Program-made: the position numbers and the translations under genes
Origin: Siphonodentalium dalli
Lineage: Eukaryota > Mollusca > Scaphopoda > Gadilida > Siphonodentaliidae
NCBI GenBank assembly: GCA_032622095.1
Contig: CP136064.1
Location: forward strand, 180,640,011 to 180,704,010
Length of the DNA: 64,000 bases
Reading direction: 5' to 3'
The notes under the pieces: generated by a model
What the model saw: only the letters and a program-made list of their open reading frames with translations
What the model was told of the DNA's origin: nothing
The model's database searches: none
Shown here: in pieces, positions 10,845 through 19,737 of the stretch
Layout of the letters: every line of letters begins with the position of its first letter
How positions within the stretch are numbered: position 1 is the stretch's first letter

Positions 10845-11912
10845 CTAATCGTAGTTTAAGTTGTTGTAATTTCTCAATACCATCATCATCAGTAAGCCGA
10901 TTTCTAACACTTCAATGTCTGCTTCAAGTAATGATTCTTCTTGGCGTTTAGTATTTGCTAGTGCTTTTGAAAAAGTTAACGTCGTTTTTCTCATCTCTAT
11001 GAGCAATGTTTCAAAGAATAATTGGTCGTTTATTTGAAACTTTGGACTCTCTTCGTTATCACATAGCGTGTCATTGTCCGACGATTTATACTGTTCGACA
11101 GTCGTCTTTACAGTTTCATTTATTTTATCGACAAAAGTTTTATTAGAAAGTAGAGAGTTATTAAATTTCCAATAGCCACGCCCGGGTTTCGTATCACATA
11201 ATTTGAAATTCACAGTTACTATTGAATGATCGGTACGATAAGCAGGTATTACGGAAGATGATTCAATAAAAGGCAAAATACTGTTTGATATGAGAAAATA
11301 ATCTAAACGTGCTTGTTTAAACGGGGACTTTCTTCGCCAAGTATATCTTAGTTGTTCTGGGTTCTGATATCTCCATACATCAATGAGGTCTTTTTCGTCG
11401 ATTAGTTTAAATAGTTCCTTGCGAGCTTTCGGGTTATTGTCACCAACGTAATTAAAACAGTCTTTTGAAGGATTAAGGGCAATATTGTAATAACCACAAA
11501 TCACAACGTTATCAGATATGATATCATCGGTTAGTATTTTGTTAATTTGTTCATAAAAAGACGGGGTATCTGCATTGGGTCCATATATATTTACTAATGT
11601 TAGCTTGAAATCATCTACATTAATTTCGGCTATGAGCATGTTCCCATTTGGGTCCGTATGTAATGCATTAATATTTAGACCAAATGTATTATTGAATAAA
11701 ATCGCGACGCCTCTACTTGATGATTTGAAAGAATTAAAACAACAAGTATAACCCCACTCCGATTGAATAAATCTCTCTTGATCGCGAGTAAAATGAACGT
11801 CTTGTAAACAGTAAATGTCATACTTCAACTTTTTAAGGTATGTGAAGACATCTCTCCGTTTTTTCTTATCCCCAAGTCCTTGACAATTCATCGAAAGAAT
11901 TTTAACCGACAT
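10845..11912 (-). pseudogene. LINE ORF2 apurinic-type endonuclease domain
   Basis: A 355-residue frame starts with MSVKILSMNCQGLG, the usual N-terminus of ORF2 (catalytic Asn in the first block). It continues with LQDVHF (family LQE-x-H; the metal-binding Glu is Asp here), VNIYGPN, CGYYNIAL (family GGDFN; the Asp is Tyr here, probably inactivating), QARLDYFLIS and YRTDHSIV (catalytic Asp-His). Its length fits a complete endonuclease plus the start of the RT linker. A frameshift around 10813-10844 separates it from the RT part. This domain nicks the target DNA to start integration. Confidence 0.9.
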
Positions 11913-12809
11913 CTATTAATTGTAGATTGTTAGAGCAAACCCATATTTCATTTTCAAAATACATGTGAATAAGAAACAAACATAGTGCAAACCTTAGTAG
12001 AGGACAGAAATACATTAAAAAGAGAATTGTGTGAAAATTGCTTCCTAGTTCGGGACAGGCAGTTCCAAAGCATCTTGTTTGAATGTAGTATTAAAGACAG
12101 TTATTTTTGTGTTTATTACACACCCGCGTGCATATGTGCATATGGTCTATGTGTGTATGAAGGGTGTGTAGTGCGCATTATTAACTCCGTAAACAGAATA
12201 GATAACTATTTTAATTTTAGGTCTAAATCTTGACTAGAATTCAATGGTGTGGTCAATTCAGTAATGGGCTTTAATTCAGTGTGTTTGTATATACGTACGG
12301 CAACATGTGTATATACTTAACAATTTTAAAAGTCGACATTAATCGGTAACAAAAATACACAACCTGGCATTAATTAGCCAATGATTTGTCAATATAACTT
12401 AAACAATCTTTGAGAACGCGAGATGTATTGCAATAAGACAATTAAAGTTCAGCCTGATATGTAGCTTCGCAAATTAATGTAAGGTGTGACATATATCGGA
12501 CACGTCATGGCTGAGAAAAGTACAATCTATAAATAAAATCAATCGATATGTGTTTGGGCAATGCAGCTGAAAGGTACAGTCTATAAATAGAATCAATCGA
12601 TATTCAGGTTGACAACAGGCGGTCAGTGAATGGTCAGATTAATAGTTAGGCCAGAGTAACATAATGTTCAGTTTGTCAAGGTATGCCTGTTAACTTCACT
12701 TGGTGGTGATTGGATTAGTTTATGCGCAAGTGTATAGTGCCATTGTTATGAACTATAATCTCGTATTTTTAAAAATATTATTTCACTTATTGAGACAATA
12801 TAGAAGTAA
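11913..12809 (-). other. LINE inter-ORF region
   Basis: AT-rich DNA between ORF2 and the Harbinger-type insertion. Two short tandem copies (about 12511-12549 and 12566-12603) share TCTATAAATARAATCAATCG. No coding remnant of ORF1 was recognised here. The gap between ORF1 and ORF2 is long for an L1/Tx1 element even after the insertion is removed, so other insertions or a rearrangement are likely. Confidence 0.5.
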
Positions 12810-13401
12810 AGCGGGGCGCACACGCCACAACCTTTGTTGCGCAACATTGTTGTATGGGGTTATACAACATTGTTATAAGCGTCCGCACACGCTACAACAA
12901 ACGAAACAACAAATGTTGAACGAAATTGTTGCGAATGACCGCACACGGTAAAATGTTGTGCAACAATTGGTCACGTGACGACTGAATTCGCGTGAGAACT
13001 TCAGAGAAGATTATGTTGTAGATACAATGGCGCCTGGTATCGTACAACACATGTTGACTGTGCCATGCCTCTATCAATGCCTCTTCTCCTTCCCCAGTCC
13101 AGATAAAATCCGGAGTTGTGTTGACAATGTCAACAGTTATTATTTTCGTAGTCTGACTCTGACTGGAGGCCGCCATTTTCTTGTAAAAGTTTAGTCCTCA
13201 CGTGATGTCATTCAGCCATGTGATTTGACGCTGTCCATCCATTGGCTGCAACAAGCAACAAAATCAAAATAATTTGATCGTTCGCAACATTGTTGCAGGC
13301 TTGGCTGCAACAAAAAACGCGGTACCGCACACGCCACAACACGCCACAACATTGTTGCGCAACATTGTTGCGCAACAATGTTGTGGCGTGTGCGGTGGGC
13401 T
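12810..13401. mobile_element. PIF/Harbinger-type MITE
   Basis: A 592-bp element lies between TAA target duplications (12807-12809 and 13402-13404). Its inverted ends share CGCACACGCCACAAC followed by TTGTTGCGCAAC, and subterminal copies of GTTGCGCAACATTGTTG are stacked at the right end. The 3-bp TAA duplication and a Myb/MADF-like exon inside (12892-13176) are the two hallmarks of PIF/Harbinger elements. It was inserted into the LINE, so it is younger than it. Confidence 0.8.
12892..13176 (-). pseudogene. Myb/MADF-like exon remnant in Harbinger MITE
   Basis: A 94-codon minus-strand frame begins ATGGCGGCC and contains WTGEGEEALIEAWHSQHVLY, matching the start of the trihelix/MADF DNA-binding fold ('W-x-E-E-x-x-LI-x-x-W ... 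LYD ... Y') found in the second protein of Harbinger transposons, which helps bring the transposase to the ends. After about residue 55 (HCIYN) the similarity stops, suggesting a lost splice site or deletion. The element keeps this first exon but no transposase. Confidence 0.55.
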
Positions 13402-13419
13402 TAAGACACACGATATGTG

Positions 13420-13735
13420 TATATGTGCATCAGAAAGGAAAACATATTGGCAGCGAAAAATGAATTATAAGAGGGGGTTCAGATCAGATTAAACAGGACA
13501 TTTTTAGTAGGGTGGTTGCAGACATTGAGCGAAAAAAGAAATTATAAGAGGAGATTCAGATTAAATTAAACAGGACGCTTTTAGTGGGGTGGTTACATAT
13601 TTTGAGTATCGTTATAAAATTATGTGTCAGAAATGGGGAGAAAAAGAAAAAGAAATTGACAGCGAAATATGAATTATAGGAGAAGTTTGCAAGTAGGTTT
13701 TATCAGGTTAATTTTAGCGGGGTGGTGATGTTGGG
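13420..13735. repeat. Degenerate tandem repeat, unit about 90-130 bp
   Basis: Three diverged copies share GCGAAAAATGAATTATAAGA-like text followed by a GATCAGATTAAACAGGAC-like stretch and TTTTAGTGGGGTGGTT. Copies begin near 13451, 13530 and 13660. The repeat lies between the ORF1 remnant and the Harbinger insertion, so it belongs to the LINE inter-ORF part or an older insertion. Confidence 0.7.
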
Positions 13736-13816
13736 CAGATGGGGTATCAGGTCGATGTCAATAGAGCAGTTATGTACAAAGGTGAGAATAGTCATATCAC
13801 AAGTCATTTTCACAAG

Positions 13817-14080
13817 TCATTTTCTAGCGGTCGATCTTTTTGCAGCGTCTTTGAATAAGTGGTCCAGGTTTTCTAAAATGTCAACTTTAACATTCGTGTC
13901 GTTCGGCAGCTTTGCCCAAATAAACCCGTTCCTGTGGTATCCATATTTGACCATCCTGTGGTCAAACAGTGAGTTCATCAGCTGCAGATTGTCCCTAGTT
14001 AAGTCGTCGCGCACTTTAACCGGTGCCATCGATCCGTCCGTCTTCTTCTGCTTCAGAACTTTTCTCTTTTGGGACACCAT
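13817..14080 (-). pseudogene. LINE ORF1-like C-terminal fragment
   Basis: An 87-codon minus-strand frame starts at the first base of the LINE insertion and ends at a stop. It contains VRDDLTRDNLQLMNSL and, later, GFIWAKLPND and ILENLDHLF. This pattern (LT-x-x-N-x-x-L ... GxIWAK ... I-x-N-x-x-DL) is the C-terminal region of the FP/ORF1-like proteins of invertebrate non-LTR elements, thought to bind nucleic acid. The apparent start methionine is probably chance, since the element is 5'-truncated exactly there and the upstream coiled-coil part is missing. Confidence 0.6.
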
Positions 14081-14092
14081 GTTCTCAAATAT
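14081..14092. repeat. 12-bp target-site duplication, right copy
   Basis: Exact copy of 7425-7436 (GTTCTCAAATAT). To its right the helicase sequence resumes with GATAATGTATGC, as in the uninterrupted sibling at 18796. Confidence 0.9.
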
Positions 14093-14340
14093 GATAATGT
14101 ATGCTTGAACATCGTTTGATCAATATCTTGACGAACAATTGTATTTAGAGTCACACCATTGCTAAATTCCCGCCATATGATGCTCTGATGAGGAGCAGCC
14201 GGAGTATTGCTTGTACATTTGTAAACTGGTGCATCACAAACTGGTGGGAGCCGGACGTCGTCACAAATAAATATGACAACATGACGTCCTACCCAGAGGT
14301 CTCTGTGTGACTCTTGAAATAAAATTCTGCAAAACTACAA
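14093..14340 (-). pseudogene. PIF1-like helicase, middle segment
   Basis: The minus strand reads without a break through helicase motif III and IV text: RHVVIFICDDVRLPPVCDAP, then PAAPHQSIIWREF, then VTLNTIVRQDIDQ. The family form is 'GDD-x-QLPPV' and 'L-x-x-I-V-R-Q'; the first Gly is Cys here. This is the upstream neighbour of 6950-7424 before the LINE inserted. The match to the sibling copy stops at about 14334, upstream of which a different sequence (14341-14934) takes over. The reading frame is better preserved here than in the sibling, which has an extra base near 18846. Confidence 0.8.
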
Positions 14341-14934
14341 GTCGCAAATATTGATGGATAACATTGCCTTCGTGTATCTGATACCAGAACATTGGTCACA
14401 GTTCCTTGGATCTCGGTGCCCAATACTGAGAGGTTCCTCACAAACTAGCACCGAAATGCAGAATTTTACTACTCGTTTCCTCATAAACATATGTACAACA
14501 AATTTGAAATATTCATGTCTGGCAAATCTTTATACCATAGGATACGTTCTGCCCAATCAGATAAAAAAGAACAGTAATAAAATTGAAGCTTCGTGGAAAA
14601 AGCAAGGAAATGCCAGAGTGATTAAATGCCTTGCAGGTATAACAAACTTTCCACACCTGCTCGTTGAGACATGCGCACCTTCACCAAAAACATCATTGAC
14701 AACTTGTTCTACAATGTCTTCTATTTGTTCAGGTTGAAGAGCACTGGCATTAGTAATCCCACAATACTGCCAGGATTAGTTTGATTAGGAGCTGGGCCCA
14801 TGTCACTAACATATTTTGTCTTTGGATCAAACTCCTTTGACTCAATATTTGACAACTCTCCATCTTCTGTGAGTTGATAAGTCTCTCTTCGCATATACTG
14901 ATAGTGTTGCGTGCCTGTTCCAACCTAGGTTCTT
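14341..14934. other. Segment unique to this helicase-element copy
   Basis: This 594-bp block replaces the 417-bp block at 19021-19437 of the sibling copy, although both flanks are shared. The minus strand has coding-like stretches (for example SALQPEQIEDIVEQVVND) but no recognised domain. The helicase Walker B part present in the sibling is absent, so this copy has lost or exchanged that exon. Confidence 0.5.
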
Positions 14935-15178
14935 TTAATTAGTATAAACTATTGAATAAATGTCAGGGTAATTGGGTTTACTTGGGTCGCGTCAACAATT
15001 AATGAGGATGTGTTTAAACGTCTCACACTTTAAAGTAATAATATATAACATAATCAACAATATCACAAAGAAATACAATGCCCCGTACTCTCACTGACAG
15101 AGGCACTATGGGTAAAGGTTCATTATAAATCCCAATCATACTTTGACTTAGTAAGTAATTACTATTAGTTTATCTTAA
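14935..15178. repeat. Shared flank of the helicase element, copy 2
   Basis: Matches 19438-19737 with few differences and a deletion of about 60 bp near 15156. Landmarks are AGTATAAACTATTGAATAAA and ATGCCCCGTACTCTCA. It ends at TTAA 15175-15178, into which a 494-bp element inserted; the sibling shows the empty TTAA at 19734-19737. Confidence 0.85.
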
Positions 15179-15672
15179 AGGTACGGTTGGCCTTGGCGGT
15201 GGGTATCCTGTGAAAATATCTCCACCCGTCAAAAACCGCCACAAACAGAAAGAACATAAAAATGTAGATAGACTTTGTCCGTATACAAATAAGAAATATC
15301 TCATAAACAGTATGTTATGGTCATATGTTTGACCATTGTTATGTAAACAAAAGCATAAAAAGTTACTTTTCTGGTGTTTGTTTATATTATGATGGTAAAC
15401 ATAAAGAGCGTTCTTTGTTGGTGAATACCTGATATGGAACTAATAAAGAGCGTTTATGCCATTTGTGTGTGATTAGCCAGTAGCATTGTGCTGTCTTCTG
15501 TAACACAACCAGGCTCTTGCTTAGGTAAAATATAGTAGGTCTTTATGATAACATGCTGTTTACGCGATGGTCATGGTATATATGAACGAAACTGTATGCG
15601 TTTTAATGTGTTTCTGTTTACGGTGTTTGGAACAAATATGAATATTTTCGACAATTAAGGCCGCACGTGCCT
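15179..15672 (-). mobile_element. 494-bp TTAA MITE, copy A
   Basis: One of three full-length 494-bp copies in the window (others at 25807 and 46520). It lies between TTAA 15175-15178 and TTAA 15673-15676. The family ends are imperfect inverted repeats: AGGCACGTGCGGCCTT at one side, AGGTACGGTTGGCCTT-like at the other. The interior carries ACGCTCTTTATTAGTTCCAT and TGTTTACATAACAATGGTCA. It has no coding capacity. This copy is inverted relative to the other two full copies and abuts copy B. Confidence 0.92.
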
Positions 15673-15676
15673 TTAA

Positions 15677-16038
15677 AGCACGTGCGGCCTTAATTGTGGA
15701 AAATATTCATATTTGTTCCAAACACCGTAAACAAGAAAAACATTAAAACGCATACAGTTCCGTTCATATATATACCATGACCATCGCGTAAACAGCATGT
15801 TATCATAAAGACCTACTATATTTCACCTAAGCAAGAGCCTGATTGTGTTACAGAATACATCACAATGCTACTGGCTAATCACACGAAACGCTCTTTATTA
15901 GTTCCATATAAGGTATTCACCAACAAAGAACGCTCTTTATGTTTACCATCATAATATAAACAAACATCAGAAAAGTAACTTTTTATGCTTTTGTTTACAT
16001 AACAATGGTCAAACAAATGACCATAGCATACTGTTTAT
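15677..16038 (+). mobile_element. 494-bp TTAA MITE, truncated copy B
   Basis: Starts right after the TTAA shared with copy A, with one G missing from the terminal repeat (AGCACGTGCGG). It follows the family consensus to CATACTGTTTAT at about 16038 and is then cut off by the direct-repeat block at 16036-16213; the last 130 bp are missing. With copy A it forms a near-perfect palindrome centred on GCACGTGCCTTTAAAGCACG. Confidence 0.88.
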
Positions 16039-16213
16039 ATCCTATCTCCATACTCTAAGACAATTCCCTCGGTACCATTGGTGGGCTAAATAAATAAAGA
16101 CATATTTGCGTAATGGCAGTTCTTTTATTGAATTACCGAAATTAATAAAAACAACCATCGGCATGTGGTGCGGCCCCGCTTGAACCATATACAACGTGGG
16201 TGTACCACGCCAC
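16036..16213 (-). repeat. Direct repeat, distal copy (candidate B2)
   Basis: About 178 bp, nearly identical to 16559-16736 and in the same orientation. Shared landmarks are TCCTATCTCC, CAATTCCCT, ACCATTGGTGGGCTAAATAA and CGGCCCCGCTTGAACCATAT. Seen from the minus strand, these two copies with the sequence between them lie 3' of the tyrosine-recombinase remnant, the arrangement B1-A2-B2 of split direct repeats in Ngaro/PAT-like retrotransposons. Confidence 0.8.
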
Positions 16214-16558
16214 ACACCGAGACCAATACTTGTATGGCTAGAACCTGGCCGTGCCATACCCAAGCCACTAATCAGTCACTGGAGGGAGTGTTGGGCCATA
16301 GGCCCAAAATTAAGGGGGTGGGATGGCGGGAAGAATTTATTGAACTTTTTTCCTGTGTGGAATTTATATGAATGGGCAGTAGAGTATCGACAACGTCACC
16401 ACGAGGACAATCAATCGATATACCCCCCCCCCCCCTCGTGCTTGGCGCTCAGATGTTCACTTGACCTCGAACTTTCTAAGCAGCTGACCCCGATCGCAGG
16501 TCGATACAATATTAAGGTCGACCGTCTATAAAAATTCTTTTCCTTCGTAAAATTTATT
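16214..16558 (-). other. Spacer between direct repeats (candidate A2)
   Basis: 345 bp between the two direct repeats, including a poly-C run at about 16423-16436. In a Ngaro/PAT layout it would be the A2 repeat, whose partner A1 should be at the 5' end of the element, beyond the truncation at 18518. No A1 copy was found in the window. Confidence 0.4.
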
Positions 16559-16736
16559 TTATATCCTATCTCCCTACTCTAAGACAATTCCCTGGGTACC
16601 ATTGGTGGGCTAAATAAATTAAGACATATTTGCGTAATGGCAATTCTTTTATTGAATTACCGAAATTAATAAAAACAACCATCGGCATGTGGCGCGGCCC
16701 CGCTTGAACCATATACAAGTGGGTGTACCACGCCAC
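16559..16736 (-). repeat. Direct repeat, proximal copy (candidate B1)
   Basis: Second copy of the block at 16036-16213, differing at a handful of positions. The sequences diverge abruptly after GTGTACCACGCCAC in both copies, a sharp boundary expected for a terminal-repeat unit. Confidence 0.8.
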
Positions 16737-16904
16737 TTGCGGAGTGAAGTGTTAGACGCGAGCTCGGCATACACCCACCAGAAGCCAATAAAATCCAAGG
16801 GGAAAACTGAGGCAATAACCCACCCGTAAAAGGAAATTGTAAAATTACGCAACGCCGGGGCGGGGAAATAAGAAAGACCCACCTCAACCCCAGATACTGA
16901 AGAG

Positions 16905-17420
16905 CGCTGGAGAGAAAAAAATAACCAAAAAAGTCACTATAAAAGTGAGAACCGTCGCTACCAGGGACTGGTGAGCGCATAAAAAAAATAACCAAAAAAC
17001 CATCACTACAACAGTGAAAAATAAATAACCAAAAAACCATCACTGGAACAGTGAAACCGGCGCTACCAGAGACTGATGAGCGCTTTAAAAAATAACCAAA
17101 AAACCATCACTGGAACAGTAAAACCGGCGCTACCAGAGACTGATGAGCGCATGAAAAAAAAAATAACCAAAAAACCTTCACTGTAACAGTGAAACCGGCG
17201 CTACCATGCAGAGACTGATGAGCGCTTGAAAAGAAGAAAAAATAACCAAAAAACCATCACTAGAACAGTGGAAGATAAAGAACTAAAAAAAACCATCACT
17301 GGAACAGTGAAACCGGCGCTACCAGAGACTGATGAGCGCTTGAAAAAAATAAATAATAATAACCAAAAAGAAACCATCATGCAGTTAGCACAGTGAAACC
17401 GGCGCTACCATTGCGCACCG
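16905..17420. repeat. Tandem array of double-hairpin units, about 61 bp
   Basis: Roughly eight diverged units, each containing ATAACCAAAAAACCATCACT, then GGAACAGTGAAACCGG, then CGCTACCAGAGACTGATGAG. Two short inverted repeats occur in most units: CACTG-GAA-CAGTG, and GCGCT paired with AGCGC across about 15 bases. Spacing between successive GACTGATGAGCGC elements is about 61 bp, or longer where the A/T linker is expanded. The array lies between the recombinase remnant and the direct repeats. Confidence 0.85.
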
Positions 17421-17809
17421 CCAGCAGAGGCAGGGGGTGGATGTCGGTCGGAAACCTTGAAGTACCTCCCAGAGGGCCACGTAAACTGTGTAGCGCATAC
17501 GCGGAAAACGCTCGTGCCCCGCCGCCCCGATGGGAACAGAAAATTAGGGGGGGGGTCGGAAAACAGGACAGGGAGAGACCAGGCAGCGAGATCCCCCACG
17601 CGTGCTGCGACACGACTTACAGGCCGGCTAACCCTACCAGACCCCTCCCAGTCGCGGGAAATCGGGCTGTGCGTGCCCGCGAGTCGGCAAACGGAACTGT
17701 AGATAACGACGCCCGGCAATGATGGAAGGGTGCCCGCTCGGCCGCTGTGACTGTGCTATACGAGGGTGGGAAGACACACGAACGGAAGCGTGTAATCGCG
17801 GGAATTATG
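17421..17809 (-). other. GC-rich region next to the recombinase remnant
   Basis: Markedly richer in G, C and CpG than its surroundings, like the recombinase part it adjoins, suggesting both came in as one element. Several overlapping frames exist on both strands but none shows a recognisable domain; GC-rich DNA produces such frames by chance. Confidence 0.4.
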
Positions 17810-18518
17810 TTATGACAACTGCGGAGGACGGATGTACTTACGAAACGCGTCGGAGTTCCAGCGCCCGAGCATCCGGATTTGTTCATCGGAGTAACCCCGC
17901 GATGCTGCCAAGCACGCCCCTCCTATCGGAAAGGAATGAGACTTGAAATCCCGGTCATCCAATCGCACAATTGACAACACCCTCCGGAGAACGGCATTGA
18001 AATGCGCCCGTGTGATGACCCGACCGTCCGGTGAGCAGAAGAATGGGCCCGCCCGGAAACCGAGATGTTTAGTGAAGACTGAAATGAATCGATGTGGACA
18101 AAAAGCTGGTTCCGCTAACTTGCCAATGGTGACCACTTGGGGCAATGTATTAACACTGTGTTAAGCAGATGTCAAAAGAGGCGGGCGTGACCGTAACATC
18201 GGATCCGAGCAGGACATTGAGATGAGCAGAGAGTGAAGTGCACAGTTCGTCAATACGGGCCAGCGCGTAGAACGCGAATACGAAGAATGCGCGAAAGAGA
18301 ACTAGTTCAGTGTGTGCTGCTACGCCACGAGGCAAAACAACGATCATAGAGTGTAACATAGGAAGAGTACTGGGTCGGCCCGCGAGCAATTTGTGAATCC
18401 GGAAATGTGTAGTGGGAGTCGCCAAGCCCTGAATTTTGTGCTTATAGGCGATGGCCGACATAACGCTACACAATGTGGCGGTGCTATACCCGATCGGGAA
18501 AAGATGCGCGAGAAAGAG
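17810..18518 (-). pseudogene. Tyrosine recombinase (DIRS/Ngaro-like), broken
   Basis: Two minus-strand frames, about 18518-18150 and 18145-17810, are successive parts of a tyrosine recombinase with a frameshift between. The first has the core-binding text (FPIGYSTATLCSVMSAIAY) and FYALARIDEL, carrying the first catalytic Arg. The second has FKSHSFPIGGA, where the family reads H-x-x-R, so the second catalytic Arg is Pro, followed by LGRW and the nucleophile Tyr in FRKYIRPP. A stop follows. The N-terminus is cut at 18518, where helicase-element sequence begins. In DIRS and Ngaro retrotransposons this enzyme replaces an integrase and lies just before the terminal repeats, as here. A Crypton is an alternative. 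Confidence 0.8.
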
Positions 18519-19150
18519 GAATATTTGGGGCAGCAAACTACCTGCTTTATCACCAGGGATCGACTTACGTTCCCCTGGAAATATCGTTCATTCTGACTAC
18601 TGGTGCCTCCTTGTTTGCTTCCAGCAATTGTCCTTGTTATGAGTCAATTCTTCCTGATATGATGGCTTGGAAATACATAAAGACCATTTTTGTCCATTCT
18701 CTGGAATATGTCTTGTCCATGAGATCGACGTAGATCAGCCGATTTAAATTGTTCAAACCACTTCGCCTGATGCCATTGATGACGTTCTCAAAGATGATAA
18801 TGTATGCTTGAACATCGTTCGATAAATATCTTGACGAACAATTGTATTTTAAGAGTCACACCATTGCTAAATTCCCGCCATATGATACTCTGATGAGGAG
18901 CAGCCGGAGTATTGCTTTTACATTTGTAAACTGGTGCATCACAAACTGGTGGGAACCGGACGTCGTCACAAATAAATATGACAACATGACGTCCTACCCA
19001 GAGGTCTCTGTTTGACTCTTCATTTCCGAATGCGCAATTAAACTCCATCCAACCCAAATTCGTGCATCCTACCAGTGATCTTTCATCGACAATCAGGGCT
19101 TGTATTCCATCAGTCTTTCTGTAATTTGACAGCTGCCTCTCGTTGGGGGA
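18519..19150 (-). pseudogene. PIF1-like helicase, second copy
   Basis: Minus-strand sibling of 6950-7424 plus 14093-14340, uninterrupted by the LINE. It includes the Walker B-like block ALIVDERSLVG, then LGWMEF, CDDVRFPPVCDAPVY and PAAPHQSIIWREF. An extra A near 18846 shifts the frame and stops occur further on. It ends at 18518 within the text IFL, where tyrosine-recombinase sequence begins, so the two elements recombined or one inserted into the other. No Walker A motif (GKT/S) was found upstream, so the N-terminus is missing or unrecognisable. Confidence 0.8.
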
Positions 19151-19437
19151 GTCAGGGTTTTGAGTGCGATCTTGCCAGATGTTAATTTGAAGAAGCTGCA
19201 GAGGTTGTCCGTCTCTACGGTTAGTACTAGTTGGATAAATGACTTAGACAAAATTTGGTAGAATAGCGATCTGATTTATTTGATGAGAATAGAAATTCCC
19301 GGCTGCAGCAAAAATGAGCCTCAAATGAGAATTGAAATTCTCAGGATCATGTTTGTACTCATGACGAGTTTCCATTACAATGTCATGTGCAAATTATTGA
19401 TCTTCATTCATTGATATGTTATCCAAAGCAGGCAAAT
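19151..19437 (-). other. Upstream part of helicase element, copy 1
   Basis: Present only in this copy; the other has an unrelated 594-bp block here. The minus strand has short coding-like stretches in changing frames but no motif I could place. Confidence 0.4.
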
Positions 19438-19737
19438 ATTAATTAGTATAAACTATTGAATAAATGTCAGGGTAATTGGGTTTACTTGGGTCGCGTCAAC
19501 AATTAATGAGGATGTATTGAAACGTCTCGCAATTTAAAGTAATAATATATAACATAATCAACAATATCACAAAGAAATACAATGCCCCGTACTCTCAATG
19601 ACAGAGGCACTATGGGTAAAGGTTCATTATAAATCCCAATCATACTTTGACTTAGTAAGTAAATCCGCCATCTTGCACATTACAATAATAAGTATCAATT
19701 ACAATGATTATCCAACATTACTATTAGTTTATCTTAA
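19438..19737. repeat. Shared flank of the helicase element, copy 1
   Basis: Matches 14935-15178. It ends with the unoccupied TTAA (19734-19737) followed by TTGCTCTC, the pre-insertion state of the site that holds the 494-bp elements in the other copy. Confidence 0.85.

Larger units (their letters stand above)
7437..14080 (-). mobile_element. L1/Tx1-like LINE, 5'-truncated and degenerate
   Basis: A 6644-bp non-LTR retrotransposon lies on the minus strand between 12-bp duplications. In element order: the end of an ORF1-like frame (14080-13817), a long inter-ORF stretch containing another insertion, ORF2 with apurinic endonuclease, reverse transcriptase and a C-terminal Cys/His knuckle (11912-8081), a 3' untranslated region (8080-7437) and an A/T-rich tail at 7437-7460. 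The 5' end falls inside ORF1, typical of incomplete reverse transcription. ORF2 is broken by an in-frame stop and several frameshifts, so the copy is dead. The clade call (L1/Tx1) rests on endonuclease and RT motif style. Confidence 0.9.

Noticed and set aside
13817-14080. Complete small protein gene with start codon at 14080
   Set aside because: The frame starts exactly at the LINE's truncated 5' end next to the target duplication and its sequence is the C-terminal part of an ORF1-like protein, so the methionine is probably internal or chance.
16905-17420. Possible hammerhead ribozyme cores (CTGATGAG and GAAAC in each 61-bp unit)
   Set aside because: The pieces occur but the order and spacing do not allow the three hammerhead stems: GAAAC is not preceded by the partner strand of the helix starting after CTGATGAG, and the stretch between GAAAC and the next CTGATGAG is too short for stems I and III with a proper cleavage triplet.
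17393-17946. Several overlapping frames of 75-110 codons on both strands
   Set aside because: They arise from the locally high GC content (few stop codons) and show no domain; only the tracts with tyrosine-recombinase motifs were kept.
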